Origin: Flavobacterium antarcticum DSM 19726
GTDB lineage: Bacteria; Bacteroidota; Bacteroidia; Flavobacteriales; Flavobacteriaceae
Reading direction: 5' to 3'
Assembly: GCF_000419685.1 (NCBI RefSeq)
Contig: NZ_ATTM01000004.1
Span: forward strand, 62,001 to 126,000
Length of the DNA: 64,000 bases
The stretch's first letter is position 1. Every line of letters begins with the position of its first letter. The position numbers and the translations under genes were made by a program. Of the stretch, positions 53,604 to 62,956 are shown piece after piece. A model generated the notes under the pieces. That model was not told where the DNA came from, did not search any database, and saw nothing but the letters and a program-made list of their open reading frames with translations.

Positions 53604-54713
53604 TCACTTTGCAACTTTATCTTTTCCCAACCAATTTACCGTAATATCTCTCAAAACGCCGTCTTCTTTTAACTTTAGTAGTGAAATATTAAAACCAGAA
53701 ACGCGGTCCGAGTGCAACGGAAATGCAAAACCATACCCTTGCTTTAAATAATCTGCTACGGAAATAGTCAACTCTTTATCTTCATTTTCCTTTAGAAAAT
53801 ATTCTAATTGTGGTCGGTCGTACACCACGCCTTGCACACTATTGCCTTTTAAAAGCTTATAAGCTTCGTCGATGTTGTCAACAGGAACTACTTTTCCATC
53901 GTATTCTTTAACAAAATCAACACTTGGAGAATTGTTCAAAACAGCAATTTTCTTATTTTTAAATTCCTCTGCAGAAGAAATTGTGTTTTTACCAAGTCCA
54001 GAAAGAGTCAAAGAACTCGCGATTCCAGCAACCATTGTAGTGGCGAATAAAATGGAAACCACCATCCAAGTTCCGGCAACGATTCTTCCCATTAATGTTA
54101 CAGGAGCGATATCACCATAACCTGTGGTAGACATCGTGACAATGGCACACCACATTCCATTCGCAATCCCTTTTAAAGGTTCATGCGGAAATTGTTCTGG
54201 AGAAGCTTTACGTTCAGCTAACCATAATAAAGTTCCTACAATAGAAAGTATAAATAGGAAAATAAATAAAGCATACAGCAAATTAATGGTAAATAATGGT
54301 GCGATGCGGTCCAAAAATGACGGGTCATCAGCTCGCGATAAAATGGCAAGACTGGATTGAAAATACGGTTGACTAAACTCTACTAATTCCGCACGATCTG
54401 AGGTAATACTTGTTGGACCAACAACGGCATCTAATTTACCCTCGTTTAAATCCTTTAAAGCGTCTGCAACATTATTGTACGACTTTACTTTATAGTCAAC
54501 TCCATTTTCTCGAGCTAGTAAATCCCAGATTTCTACAGAAATACCTTCCCACTTGCCATCATCATTCACGATAAAAGGCTGAGAACCTGCGTAACCAACG
54601 TTAAAATTTTCGGCTTCTTTACCTTTAATGGTGTCGTAAGGACTTTGAGCAGAAAGAACAGAAAAACTGAATAAAATGAGTAATGTAAGTATTGATTTTG
54701 AAAATAAAGACAA
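53604..54713 (-). CDS. Glutamate-receptor-like K+ channel (GluR0 type)
   Basis: 369 aa from a TTG at 54713. The upstream TTG at 54749 falls inside an exact -7 box (TATATTTG, minus strand, 54747-54754), so it would not be transcribed; there is no ATG in frame. Signal peptide ending VLSAQ-S; periplasmic amino-acid-binding lobe 1 (FNVGYAGSQPFIVNDDGKWE, LDAVVGPTSITSDRAELVEF); helix M1 (LLYALFIFLFILSIVGTLLW); pore loop with TMSTTGYGDIAPVT (about 193-206); helix M3 (AGTWMVVSILFATTMVAGIA); then lobe 2 (KKIAVLNNSPSVDFVKEY). This is the bacterial ligand-gated K+ channel layout of GluR0: ligand domain split by a two-helix K+ pore. Ligand unknown (glutamate or another amino acid). Confidence 0.92.
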   Translation of the reverse strand: MSLFSKSILTLLILFSFSVLSAQSPYDTIKGKEAENFNVGYAGSQPFIVNDDGKWEGISVEIWDLLARENGVDYKVKSYNNVADALKDLNEGKLDAVVGPTSITSDRAELVEFSQPYFQSSLAILSRADDPSFLDRIAPLFTINLLYALFIFLFILSIVGTLLWLAERKASPEQFPHEPLKGIANGMWCAIVTMSTTGYGDIAPVTLMGRIVAGTWMVVSILFATTMVAGIASSLTLSGLGKNTISSAEEFKNKKIAVLNNSPSVDFVKEYDGKVVPVDNIDEAYKLLKGNSVQGVVYDRPQLEYFLKENEDKELTISVADYLKQGYGFAFPLHSDRVSGFNISLLKLKEDGVLRDITVNWLGKDKVAK

Positions 54714-54754
54714 ATTAATTAATTTTTGAATTAGTACTGAATATCCCAAATATA

Positions 54755-55013
54755 CAAAAATCCAAAAAAATAAAAAAGTATTGATTCTAGAAAAGTGTTT
54801 TATTATCTCAATTTGGGTAAAAAATTTTTACTTTTATTGATCTATTTTGAATGCTAATATCACACTATTGAGTTACAGATTTGTTGCAGTTGTGGTCAGA
54901 TATATTGTTTACTTTTCTTTTAAATTTGTAAGATAATAAACTCCGTAGTTTGATTTGAAACGCTTTTACATTTCAATATTTATTCATAGATTTCTAATTT
55001 AAACGCAAAGCAA
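54755..55013. other. AT-rich spacer between channel and GNAT genes
   Basis: About 260 bp of very AT-rich sequence that must carry promoters reading both ways. Apart from the -7 box just left of it, I see no clear element and no small gene. Confidence 0.4.
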
Positions 55014-55478
55014 ATGTCAATTTCAAAAACAGTACTCCGAAGTTATAAATCTGAAGATAAGGAAGCCGTCCTAAATTTGATTGATTTGAATATTCCCAAC
55101 TATTTTGCTCCAAGTGAAAAATTTGATTTTCAAAATTACTTAGAGAAAGAGATCGAGCTTTATTACGTTTTGCTTTACGAAGATAAAATTATCGGATGTG
55201 GCGGGATAAATTTCGAAGAAGGAAAAAAAGTTGGAATCATCAGTTGGGACATGATTCATCCTGAATTTCACGGAAAGTCATTTGGAACACAATTACTACA
55301 ACACCGACTTTCTGAACTTATTTCAATGAAAACGATTAAAAAAGTTATTGTGAGAACTTCTCAAATCACCTATAAATTCTACGAAAAACAAGGATTTGTT
55401 TTAAAAAAAATGATTCCGAATTATTGGGCTGATGGATTTGATTTGTATTTTATGGAATACCAAAATTTAGAGCATTAG
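55014..55478 (+). CDS. GNAT family N-acetyltransferase
   Basis: 154 aa. The GNAT fold is seen in IIGCGGINFEEGKKVGIISW (beta 4), IHPEFHGKSFGTQLLQHRLS with the acetyl-CoA pyrophosphate loop of the Q/R-x-x-G-x-G/A type (here HGKSFGTQ) and the closing FYEKQGFVLKKMIPNYWADG. Substrate cannot be told. It lies between two potassium-channel genes; same direction as the second, with 128 bp between them. Confidence 0.88.
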   Translation: MSISKTVLRSYKSEDKEAVLNLIDLNIPNYFAPSEKFDFQNYLEKEIELYYVLLYEDKIIGCGGINFEEGKKVGIISWDMIHPEFHGKSFGTQLLQHRLSELISMKTIKKVIVRTSQITYKFYEKQGFVLKKMIPNYWADGFDLYFMEYQNLEH

Positions 55479-55534
55479 AGTCTAAAAATTACTATTTAAG
55501 CTACACTTGTAATCAATTTGTATAATCAAATGTT

Positions 55535-55542
55535 TACTTTTG
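55535..55542 (+). promoter_or_regulatory. -7 box upstream of the Kv-like channel gene
   Basis: TACTTTTG, an exact TAnnTTTG match. A TTTG at 55517-55520 is a possible -33 element but only 14 bp away. The leader to the ATG at 55607 would be about 60 nt. Confidence 0.4.
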
Positions 55543-55606
55543 AAAATTGTAAACGAAGTAAAAGTAAATCAATTACGATCTGACTTTACTGTAATTAAAA
55601 TTAACA

Positions 55607-56347
55607 ATGTTAAAGACTAAACTTCGCTCCATAATTGAAGACAACACTACTCGAAAAGGAAAGATTTTTGACTACTCCATTCAAGTTTTAATATTATTTT
55701 CTCTCGTCTCCTTTTCCTTTGAAACGTTACCAGACAATTCACCTAGTACAACTAAACTTCTTAGCATATTTGAATTTATTTGTGTAATTATCTTTAGCAT
55801 TGAATATGTGCTGCGAATTTACGTTGCCGAAAAACCACTCAAATACATGTTCAGCTTTTATGGATTAATTGACTTATTGTCCATTCTACCGTTCTATTTA
55901 ACTTCTACAATTGATTTACGAGCATTCCGAATATTTAGAATTTTTCGAATATTCAGGGCATTCAAGTTAATCAGATACAATAAAGCTTTACGAAGATTTA
56001 GCGTCGCATTTACAATCATCAAAGAAGAAGTAATCTTGTTCTTTATGGTCACTTTAATTTTAGTTTTTCTATCCGCATCTGGTATTTATTTTTTCGAAAA
56101 TGAAGCACAACCGGAAGAATTTAGTTCGTTATTTGCGAGTTTATGGTGGGCAATCGTAACGTTAACAACTGTAGGTTATGGCGACGTTTTTCCAATTACT
56201 GTAGGCGGAAAAATATTCACCTTTTTTATCCTAATACTTGGAATTGGTATTGTTACTATTCCAGCTGGTTTAGTCGCAACGGCATTGACAAAAGCACGGA
56301 CTTTAGAGGAAAAAGAAGATGAAAATGAACAACAAAAAGAAGTGTAA
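55607..56347 (+). CDS. Voltage-gated-type K+ channel (ion transporter)
   Basis: 246 aa six-helix channel. S1 to S3 (SIQVLILFSLVSFSFETL; LLSIFEFICVIIFSIEYVLR; YGLIDLLSILPFYL), S4 voltage sensor with an unusual, regular set of arginines every third residue (RAFRIFRIFRIFRAFKLIR, about 105-123), S5 (EVILFFMVTLILVFLSASGI), pore with selectivity filter TLTTVGYGDVFP (about 182-193) and S6 (FTFFILILGIGIVTIPAGLVATAL). KvAP-like. The C-terminal Glu/Lys tail is short, with no RCK domain. Ends before a bidirectional terminator shared with trxB. Confidence 0.95.
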   Translation: MLKTKLRSIIEDNTTRKGKIFDYSIQVLILFSLVSFSFETLPDNSPSTTKLLSIFEFICVIIFSIEYVLRIYVAEKPLKYMFSFYGLIDLLSILPFYLTSTIDLRAFRIFRIFRIFRAFKLIRYNKALRRFSVAFTIIKEEVILFFMVTLILVFLSASGIYFFENEAQPEEFSSLFASLWWAIVTLTTVGYGDVFPITVGGKIFTFFILILGIGIVTIPAGLVATALTKARTLEEKEDENEQQKEV

Positions 56348-56365
56348 GTAAATTTTGACAAGTAA

Positions 56366-56394
56366 AAAAAATGAGCCCAATTGGACTCATTTTT
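56366..56394. terminator. Bidirectional terminator between the K+ channel and trxB
   Basis: Stem AAAAATGAG/CTCATTTTT with an inner CC-AATT-GG hairpin, flanked by an A-run left and a T-run right, between convergent genes. Confidence 0.85.
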
Positions 56395-56420
56395 ATATAT
56401 AATTGTAATAACTTTATTCT

Positions 56421-57368
56421 TTATTCTAAAGAAGCCAAATAACGTTCCGCATCTAAAGCAGCCATACAACCTGTTCCAGCAGCAGTAATTGCTTGACGGT
56501 ACACGTGATCAGCAGCGTCTCCACCAACGAAAACTCCTTTTACATTTGTTTTAGAAGTTCCAGGAATACTAACGATATATCCTTTTTCATCTAATTCGAT
56601 ATAGTCTTTGAAAATATCTGTATTTGGTTTGTGGCCAATTGCAACGAAAAATCCAGTCGCAGGAATTATTAATTCTTCGTTTGTAGTTTTGTTTAAAACC
56701 TTAGCACCAGTAACACCTTGACCGTCTCCTAAAACTTCTAACGTTTCAGTATTCAACATGATTTCGATGTTTTCTGTTTTTCTTACGCGTTCTTCCATGA
56801 TTTTAGAAGCTCTAAAATTTTCTGTACGCACTAACATTGTAATTTTCTTACATAATTTAGAAAGATAATGTGCTTCTTCACAAGCAGAATCTCCCGCTCC
56901 TACGATAACAACTTCTTGATTTCTGTAGAAAAATCCGTCGCAAATTGCACAAGCAGAAACACCACCACCCATTTGTAAATAATGTTGTTCTGATGGCAAT
57001 CCCAAGTATTTCGCTGCAGCTCCTGTAGAAATAATCACCGTTTCACAGTGAATTTCTTTCTCATCATTCACCCAAACTTTATGAATTGGACCTGAAAAAT
57101 CAACTTTAGAAACCCAACCATTACGAATATCAGCACCAAAACGTTCCGCTTGTGCTTGTAAGTTAACCATCATTTCTGGACCTGTAATTCCTTCTGGATT
57201 TCCTGGCCAGTTTTCTACTTCATTCGTAGTAGTCAATTGACCGCCTGGTTGTGAACCTTGGTATAAAACCGGAAACATATTTGCTCTAGAAGCATAAATT
57301 GCTGCAGTATATCCTGCAGGACCTGAACCAATGATCAGACACTTTACTTTTTCAATTGTAGTTGACAT
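56421..57368 (-). CDS. trxB: Thioredoxin-disulfide reductase
   Basis: 315 aa flavoprotein that passes electrons from NADPH to thioredoxin. FAD-binding GSGPAGYTAAIYASRA (14-29), the redox pair Cys140/Cys143 in SACAICDGFF, the NADPH-binding GAGDSACEEAHYL and the FAD-binding GVFVGGDAADHVYRQAITAAGTGC end. An exact -7 box (TACATTTG, minus strand, 57396-57403) lies 28 bp before the ATG. It probably supplies the thioredoxin that recycles Tpx encoded at 38.4 kb. Confidence 0.97.
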   Translation of the reverse strand: MSTTIEKVKCLIIGSGPAGYTAAIYASRANMFPVLYQGSQPGGQLTTTNEVENWPGNPEGITGPEMMVNLQAQAERFGADIRNGWVSKVDFSGPIHKVWVNDEKEIHCETVIISTGAAAKYLGLPSEQHYLQMGGGVSACAICDGFFYRNQEVVIVGAGDSACEEAHYLSKLCKKITMLVRTENFRASKIMEERVRKTENIEIMLNTETLEVLGDGQGVTGAKVLNKTTNEELIIPATGFFVAIGHKPNTDIFKDYIELDEKGYIVSIPGTSKTNVKGVFVGGDAADHVYRQAITAAGTGCMAALDAERYLASLE

Positions 57369-57483
57369 ATTATTTTAGGATTCTGTTAATGAGTGCAAAT
57401 GTAGCCTAATTTTAAAAATTTGTCTAGACATTGTAATAACTTTTAGCTATCGCGAAATAATATTTTAAAAAATTAATAATCGG

Positions 57484-57513
57484 TTGTGAAAGTAGAATAT
57501 TTGTTTATCTTTG
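57484..57513 (+). promoter_or_regulatory. Promoter of tRNA-Pro
   Basis: TTG at 57484-57486, 19 bp, then exact TATCTTTG (57506-57513): the best consensus promoter in the window. The transcript would start a few bases before the mature tRNA. Confidence 0.8.
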
Positions 57514-57523
57514 CACCCGCTAT

Positions 57524-57598
57524 CGGGGTGTAGCGTAGCCCGGTTATCGCGCCTGCTTTGGGAGCAGGAGGTCGCAGGTTCGAATCCTGCCACCCCGA
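57524..57598 (+). tRNA. tRNA-Pro(UGG)
   Basis: 75-nt tRNA: acceptor CGGGGTG/CACCCCG, anticodon stem CCTGC/GCAGG with loop TTTGGGA giving anticodon UGG, T-arm GCAGGTTCGAATCCTGC, discriminator A. CCA is not encoded. Single-gene unit with its own promoter and terminator. Confidence 0.97.
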
Positions 57599-57600
57599 CT

Positions 57601-57634
57601 AAAAAATCCTTTCTGACTTCAGAAGGGATTTTTT
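57601..57634 (+). terminator. Intrinsic terminator of tRNA-Pro
   Basis: Long stem AAAAAATCCTTTCTGA/TCAGAAGGGATTTTTT (one G-U pair) with a 2-nt apex, directly after the tRNA. Confidence 0.9.
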
Positions 57635-58061
57635 GTTTTATTTAAAATCAAAGTTAAGCAATTAACATTTTATCTAAGACAAAAAATAACGACTGAAAAA
57701 ACGGTCAAAGATTTTTTTTTATAATTCAATTGTTATTCTTCATTGGTACAGTAAATTGTTTGCTTTTTTATTTAAGATTTTACAAAAGAAGGTAATCTCA
57801 GTATTCTAAGATTTGATTACCCTATTTTAAATCTTCATGCTTTCTAATTTTCCTAAAGTACATTCTTAAAATCATCTAAGATTCACCTTAAAAAAATTTT
57901 TATTAACAATTAGTGACGCACTATTAGTTGAGAAGTTAGCTGTTATTTAACTTTTTTATTTAGATATTTTTTTGTCTATTAGCTGACAAGGTAATCTAGA
58001 GGAATGATTTTTGCAAAACTAATTGTAAAAGCATTAAATTTATAGAACCAAACTAATAATT
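57635..58061. other. Spacer upstream of clpC
   Basis: About 430 bp of AT-rich sequence with no open frame or palindrome. A GATTTTTG element about 50 bp before the clpC ATG is one change from the -7 consensus. I see no CIRCE-type inverted repeat (TTAGCACTC...) or other heat-shock operator. Confidence 0.45.
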
Positions 58062-60605
58062 ATGGATGACAATTTTTCACCAAGAGTAAAAGATGTAATC
58101 ACTTACAGTAAAGAAGAAGCCTTACGTTTAGGTCACGACTTCATTGGAACGGAACATCTGATGTTAGGTATCTTACGAGACGGAAACGGTAAAGCCATTA
58201 ATATATTGAATAACTTGTCGGTAGATTTGGAGCATCTTCGAAAGAGAGTGGAGATATTAAGTCCTGCTAACCCTAACACACAAGCGAATAACGACAAACG
58301 CAACTTGCAACTAACTATTCAAGCAGAACGTGCTTTAAAAACCACTTTTCTTGAAGCTAAAGTATTCAAAAGCGTATCAGTAAGTACTGCACATTTACTG
58401 TTGTGTATTTTAAGAAATGAAAACGACCCTACAACCAAGCTACTTAATAAACTTAAAATAGATTATGATATAGCTAAAGAACAGTATTTAAATATGACGC
58501 CAACTAATGATGATTTTTTAGAAAACTTGCCCAAAAATGAAGCTTTTAACGAAGATTCAGGACAAGATGACAGTTTTAAAGAGGGTTCGTTTAATAATCC
58601 CGCCAATAAGTCCAACAAAAAATCAAAGACTCCGGTCCTAGACAATTTTGGTAGAGATTTAACAGAAATGGCGGAAGACGGAAAGTTAGACCCTATTGTA
58701 GGTCGTGAAAAAGAAATTGAACGCGTTTCTCAAATTTTGAGTCGACGTAAAAAGAACAATCCTTTATTGATTGGTGAACCTGGAGTGGGTAAATCAGCCA
58801 TTGCAGAAGGATTGGCTTTGCGAATTATTCAAAAGAAATGTTCTCGAATTCTTTTTGGAAAACGAGTAGTAACCCTTGATTTGGCTAGTTTAGTTGCAGG
58901 TACAAAATACCGTGGTCAATTTGAAGAGCGAATGAAAGCGGTAATGAACGAACTCGAGAAAAATGATGATATCATTTTGTTTATCGACGAAATTCATACC
59001 ATAGTTGGAGCTGGTGGTGCGACTGGATCGCTTGACGCTGCAAATATGTTTAAACCCGCTTTAGCAAGAGGAGAAATTCAATGTATTGGTGCGACAACAT
59101 TAGACGAATACCGTCAGTATATTGAGAAAGATGGCGCTTTAGAACGTCGTTTCCAAAAGGTAATTGTAGAACCAACATCAGTTGAAGAAACAATTACAAT
59201 ATTACACAACATTAAAAACAAATACGAAGACCACCACAACGTAACGTATTCAGACGATGCAATTGAAGCTTGCGTGAAATTAACGGACCGTTACATGGCT
59301 GATCGTTTTTTACCGGACAAAGCCATTGATGCATTAGATGAAGCGGGTTCAAGAGTGCATATCACAAATATTGAGGTTCCAAAACAGATTTTGGAATTAG
59401 AACGTCAATTAGAAGAAGTAAAAGAACTTAAAACAAGTGTTGTAAAAAGACAGAAATACGAAGAAGCAGCACGTCTTCGCGATGATGAGAAACGCATCGA
59501 AAAAGATTTGGCTATAGCTCAAGAACAATGGGAAGAAGATTCTAAAAATAACAGAATTGAGGTTTCAGAAGACAACGTTGCCGATGTAGTTTCTATGATG
59601 TCGGGAATTCCTGTTAATCGTATTGCGCAAACGGAAAGCAACAAATTAGCTAAACTTCCAGAGCTTATACAAGGCAAAGTAATTGGCCAAAACGAAGCTG
59701 TTTTAAAAATTGCTCGTTCGATCCAAAGAAATCGCGCTGGATTGAAAGATCCGAACCGACCAATTGGTTCGTTTATTTTCTTGGGTCAAACCGGTGTCGG
59801 TAAAACACAATTGGCGAAAGTGATTGCGAAAGAATTGTTTGATTCAGAGGATGCTTTGATTCGTATTGACATGAGTGAATACATGGAGAAATTTGCAATC
59901 TCTCGTTTAGTTGGAGCACCTCCAGGATACGTGGGTTACGAAGAAGGTGGACAATTGACCGAAAAAGTGCGACGCAAACCTTATTCTGTTGTACTTTTAG
60001 ATGAAATTGAAAAAGCGCATCCAGACGTATTTAATATGATGCTTCAAGTCTTAGACGACGGTTACTTAACGGATAGTTTAGGACGAAAAGTAGATTTCAA
60101 AAACACGATTATCATTATGACTTCTAATATTGGTGCACGCCAATTGAAAGATTTCGGTCAAGGTGTTGGTTTTGGAACGGCTGCGAAAACTGCTCAAAGC
60201 GACGAACATTCGAAAAGTGTTATTGAAAATGCGTTGAAAAAAGCGTTTGCACCAGAATTTTTAAATAGAATTGACGACGTAATTGTCTTTAATCCGCTAG
60301 AAAAAGAGCATATTGATTTGATTATCGAAATCGAATTAGAGAAATTATACGCTCGAATTAAAGATTTAGGATATAAATTAAACTTATCTGCTGCAGCCAA
60401 AGCATACATTGCCGAAAAAGGTTTCGACAAGCAATTTGGAGCGCGTCCATTAAAAAGAGCGATTCAAAAATACGTCGAAGATACTTTGGCAGAAGAGATT
60501 ATCACTACAAAAATTAGTGTAGGCGACGAGATTTTCATGGATTATAAAGAAGGTGAAACAGAATTGAGTGTTGAAGTACACAAAATGAAAGAGCCAACCA
60601 AGTAA
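58062..60605 (+). CDS. clpC: ATP-dependent Clp protease ATP-binding subunit ClpC
   Basis: 847 aa AAA+ unfoldase that feeds substrates to ClpP. Two Clp_N repeats (1-145; [40 protein letters not shown]), first AAA+ with Walker [10 protein letters not shown] (about 238) and Walker [16 protein letters not shown], the UVR-type coiled middle domain ([20 protein letters not shown], about 463-482), second AAA+ with GQTGVGKTQ (about 573) and [15 protein letters not shown], then a C-terminal D2-small domain. The UVR motif places it in the ClpC group rather than ClpA or ClpB. Partner clpP is not in the window. Confidence 0.96.
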   Translation: MDDNFSPRVKDVITYSKEEALRLGHDFIGTEHLMLGILRDGNGKAINILNNLSVDLEHLRKRVEILSPANPNTQANNDKRNLQLTIQAERALKTTFLEAKVFKSVSVSTAHLLLCILRNENDPTTKLLNKLKIDYDIAKEQYLNMTPTNDDFLENLPKNEAFNEDSGQDDSFKEGSFNNPANKSNKKSKTPVLDNFGRDLTEMAEDGKLDPIVGREKEIERVSQILSRRKKNNPLLIGEPGVGKSAIAEGLALRIIQKKCSRILFGKRVVTLDLASLVAGTKYRGQFEERMKAVMNELEKNDDIILFIDEIHTIVGAGGATGSLDAANMFKPALARGEIQCIGATTLDEYRQYIEKDGALERRFQKVIVEPTSVEETITILHNIKNKYEDHHNVTYSDDAIEACVKLTDRYMADRFLPDKAIDALDEAGSRVHITNIEVPKQILELERQLEEVKELKTSVVKRQKYEEAARLRDDEKRIEKDLAIAQEQWEEDSKNNRIEVSEDNVADVVSMMSGIPVNRIAQTESNKLAKLPELIQGKVIGQNEAVLKIARSIQRNRAGLKDPNRPIGSFIFLGQTGVGKTQLAKVIAKELFDSEDALIRIDMSEYMEKFAISRLVGAPPGYVGYEEGGQLTEKVRRKPYSVVLLDEIEKAHPDVFNMMLQVLDDGYLTDSLGRKVDFKNTIIIMTSNIGARQLKDFGQGVGFGTAAKTAQSDEHSKSVIENALKKAFAPEFLNRIDDVIVFNPLEKEHIDLIIEIELEKLYARIKDLGYKLNLSAAAKAYIAEKGFDKQFGARPLKRAIQKYVEDTLAEEIITTKISVGDEIFMDYKEGETELSVEVHKMKEPTK

Positions 60606-60626
60606 TTTCATTTCTAAATAGTTACT

Positions 60627-60656
60627 AGCCCGCCTGTTCTTCAGTGCGGGTTTTTT
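60627..60656 (+). terminator. Intrinsic terminator of clpC
   Basis: Hairpin CCCGC/GCGGG with a 12-nt loop and a T-run, about 20 bp after the stop codon. Confidence 0.8.
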
Positions 60657-60677
60657 AATTTTTTCCCAATACCAACC

Positions 60678-60706
60678 TTGTTTTACAAAACAAATTTCTA
60701 CATTTG
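60678..60706 (+). promoter_or_regulatory. Promoter of the RimK-fusion gene
   Basis: TTG at 60678-60680, 18 bp, then exact TACATTTG (60699-60706); start of transcription near 60711, leader about 24 nt. Confidence 0.7.
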
Positions 60707-60734
60707 ATAAACTCAAATTTCAAAAAATAAACGC

Positions 60735-62108
60735 ATGTTACAAGAAAAAGTTATCGTCGGAAGTGAAGAATGGTGTTCCTTTCCAGAACTCGGAATTCCT
60801 ACAATTAAAGCAAGAGTAGATTCTGGCGCGAAAACCTCTGCGTTACATGCTATCAATATTGCTCCATTTATTAAAGATGGAGAAAATTGGGTAAAATTTG
60901 ATATCAACCCGATCCAAAATAACGTGAAAACAGTTATTCATTGTGAGTCGAAGTTAGTAGACAAACGTGTGGTAAAAAGTTCAAGCGGTTTTCGCGAACA
61001 ACGTTATGTTATTGGTGCTGAATTGGAAATTGGTGGCCAACATTGGTCGGTTGAAATAACATTAACCAACCGAGATTCAATGGGTTTCCGAATGCTTTTA
61101 GGTCGTGAAGCCATGAGTGGTCGTGTTTTAGTTGATCCATCTCAAAAATATTTGTTAGGCCAACCTTCTACTGACAAACTAAAAGAATTATACAAAACGT
61201 CTGAACAAGCAAAAACAGGTTTGAGAATTGGTGTCTTAGCCAGTAATCCCGAATTATATTCGAATAAAAGAATCATGGAAGCGGGCGAAATGCGGGGTCA
61301 TGAAATGCATTTCTTGAACATCAAAGAATGTTACATGAAACTCGATGCGACAAATCCTGAAATCCATTACCGCGGTGGAAAAATCTTAGATAAATTCGAC
61401 GCTGTAATTCCAAGAATTCGTCCAAGCATCACTTTTTACGGTTGTGCTTTGACAAGGCAGTTTGAGGCTTTGAAAGTATACACTTTAAACTCGGCTTCAG
61501 CAATTACTCAATCACGAGATAAATTATATTCATTACAACTTTTGCTAAATCATGGCGTTGATATTCCAACCACAGGATTTGCAAATTCTCCTTTGGACAC
61601 GAATGATTTGATTAAAATGGTTGGTGGTTCGCCATTAATAGTAAAATTATTAGAAGGAACTCAAGGAAAAGGAGTTGTTTTAGCTGAAACTAAAAAAGCG
61701 GCGGAAAGTGTGATTAATGCGTTTAAAAGTTTAAATGCAAATATTTTAGTACAGGAATTCATTAAAGAAGCCAACGGTAAAGATATTCGTTGTTTCGTTA
61801 TTGACGGCAAAGTTGTTGCTGCAATTCAGCGTGAAGCTTTGCCAGGAGAATTTAGAGCAAATATCCATTTAGGCGGAACCGCTTCTATCATTAAAGTGAC
61901 TGCTGAAGAACGTAGAATTGCAATCAAAGCAGCAAAAGCTATGGACTTGAAAGTAGCTGGTGTTGATATTATTCGTTCGTCAAAAGGACCGCTTTTATTG
62001 GAAGTGAACTCATCTCCAGGTTTGGAAGGTATTGAAGGAGCAACAAATAAAGATATTGCTGGTGAAATGATTAAGGCAATTGAAAAGAATTTTAGACACA
62101 GACAATAA
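60735..62108 (+). CDS. rimK: RimK-type ATP-grasp ligase fused to an RimB/zinc-protease-like domain
   Basis: 457 aa fusion. Residues 1-145 are the domain annotated as ATP-dependent zinc protease (RimB-like): [32 protein letters not shown] and [12 protein letters not shown]; its DSG and LLGRE motifs look like a retropepsin fold (inference). Residues about 155-457 are RimK, which adds glutamates to the C-terminus of ribosomal protein S6: [23 protein letters not shown]-grasp core [37 protein letters not shown] and the Mg site [18 protein letters not shown]. In Pseudomonas RimB and RimK are separate partners that add and remove glutamates; here one chain holds both. Has its own promoter. Confidence 0.92.
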   Translation: MLQEKVIVGSEEWCSFPELGIPTIKARVDSGAKTSALHAINIAPFIKDGENWVKFDINPIQNNVKTVIHCESKLVDKRVVKSSSGFREQRYVIGAELEIGGQHWSVEITLTNRDSMGFRMLLGREAMSGRVLVDPSQKYLLGQPSTDKLKELYKTSEQAKTGLRIGVLASNPELYSNKRIMEAGEMRGHEMHFLNIKECYMKLDATNPEIHYRGGKILDKFDAVIPRIRPSITFYGCALTRQFEALKVYTLNSASAITQSRDKLYSLQLLLNHGVDIPTTGFANSPLDTNDLIKMVGGSPLIVKLLEGTQGKGVVLAETKKAAESVINAFKSLNANILVQEFIKEANGKDIRCFVIDGKVVAAIQREALPGEFRANIHLGGTASIIKVTAEERRIAIKAAKAMDLKVAGVDIIRSSKGPLLLEVNSSPGLEGIEGATNKDIAGEMIKAIEKNFRHRQ

Positions 62109-62193
62109 ACATTAAATTTCAATTATAAAACTCACTATTATCCCAATTACTGTAAATCGAACTATCTAACTTTCAGTCTATATAAATCTAATA

Positions 62194-62661
62194 ATGATTT
62201 CTCTCAATTTCAAATATATTTTTCAAAATGCTTTTGATACCTACAAAGTTTTTGATACTATTCCTTTTGAGATAAGTGGTACTTTGATTGAGGGGCAATC
62301 TAAAACTATTTGGCAAACGTTAAATCATTTAATAATTTGGAGGGAATTTCAATTCCGACAACTTAAAGACATTGAAACTGACTTTAACTTTGTTGAATCT
62401 GATTCTTGGATTGACTCCATAAAACCAGTTGACAAACTAGAGTGGTCGTTGAAAATAGATGAATTTAAAACTCAATCAGAAACAATTCAAAATTTAATTC
62501 AAAACCTTGATTCTACAGATTCCTTATTAGAAAAAAAACTTAAGATAATTCAGGATTCAAGTACACATTTAGCTTTTCATTTGGGGGAAATAATATTAAT
62601 TGCAAGAGTCAAAAAAATGTATCCTACTCCGGAACAAATGAGTTTATTTCTCAAAAAATAA
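62194..62661 (+). CDS. DinB family protein
   Basis: 155 aa four-helix bundle of the DinB/YfiT superfamily (not the polymerase of the same name). The metal-binding His triad is visible: His in QTLNHLIIWREFQF (helix 2) and two in STHLAFHLGEIILIARVKKM (helix 4). Many members are thiol-dependent S-transferases or mycothiol/bacillithiol enzymes; the thiol used in this host is not evident. Begins 85 bp after the RimK-fusion gene. No signal peptide. Confidence 0.9.
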   Translation: MISLNFKYIFQNAFDTYKVFDTIPFEISGTLIEGQSKTIWQTLNHLIIWREFQFRQLKDIETDFNFVESDSWIDSIKPVDKLEWSLKIDEFKTQSETIQNLIQNLDSTDSLLEKKLKIIQDSSTHLAFHLGEIILIARVKKMYPTPEQMSLFLKK

Positions 62662-62956
62662 AACATCTACTATTTTTAGTAAACTATTAATCGGTTACGT
62701 AGATTAGTCTGAGAAGTGCAAAATCTATATCCTTATTAGACAATTTTCTCTATAAAACATAAAAAAAAGAGAGTTCTTTTACTAAAAAAAGAACTCTCAA
62801 TTTAATTTTATTAATTTATTATCCTACAGTTAACGTTGACAGCACTTCGAGGTTAACAATTTAAATAATAGCAACGCTACCAAATTCTCATTTAAATAAA
62901 TTAATATTCTAAGATAATAAAAATTTTAATTAAATGATTGATATAAGGCATTTTAA
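62662..62956. other. Spacer after DinB gene, with terminator
   Basis: Nearly 300 bp between the convergent DinB and nnrD genes. It holds one clear terminator (62769-62798) and otherwise AT-rich sequence with no gene. Confidence 0.5.
62769..62798. terminator. Bidirectional intrinsic terminator
   Basis: Stem GAGAGTTCTTT/AAAGAACTCTC with an 8-nt loop and an A-run on the left; between convergent genes dinB-like and nnrD. Confidence 0.75.

Noticed and set aside
54714..54749. Longer start (TTG at 54749) for the GluR0-like channel
   Set aside because: The codon is the last three bases of an exact -7 promoter box, so it would not be in the mRNA; the TTG at 54713 precedes a good signal peptide.
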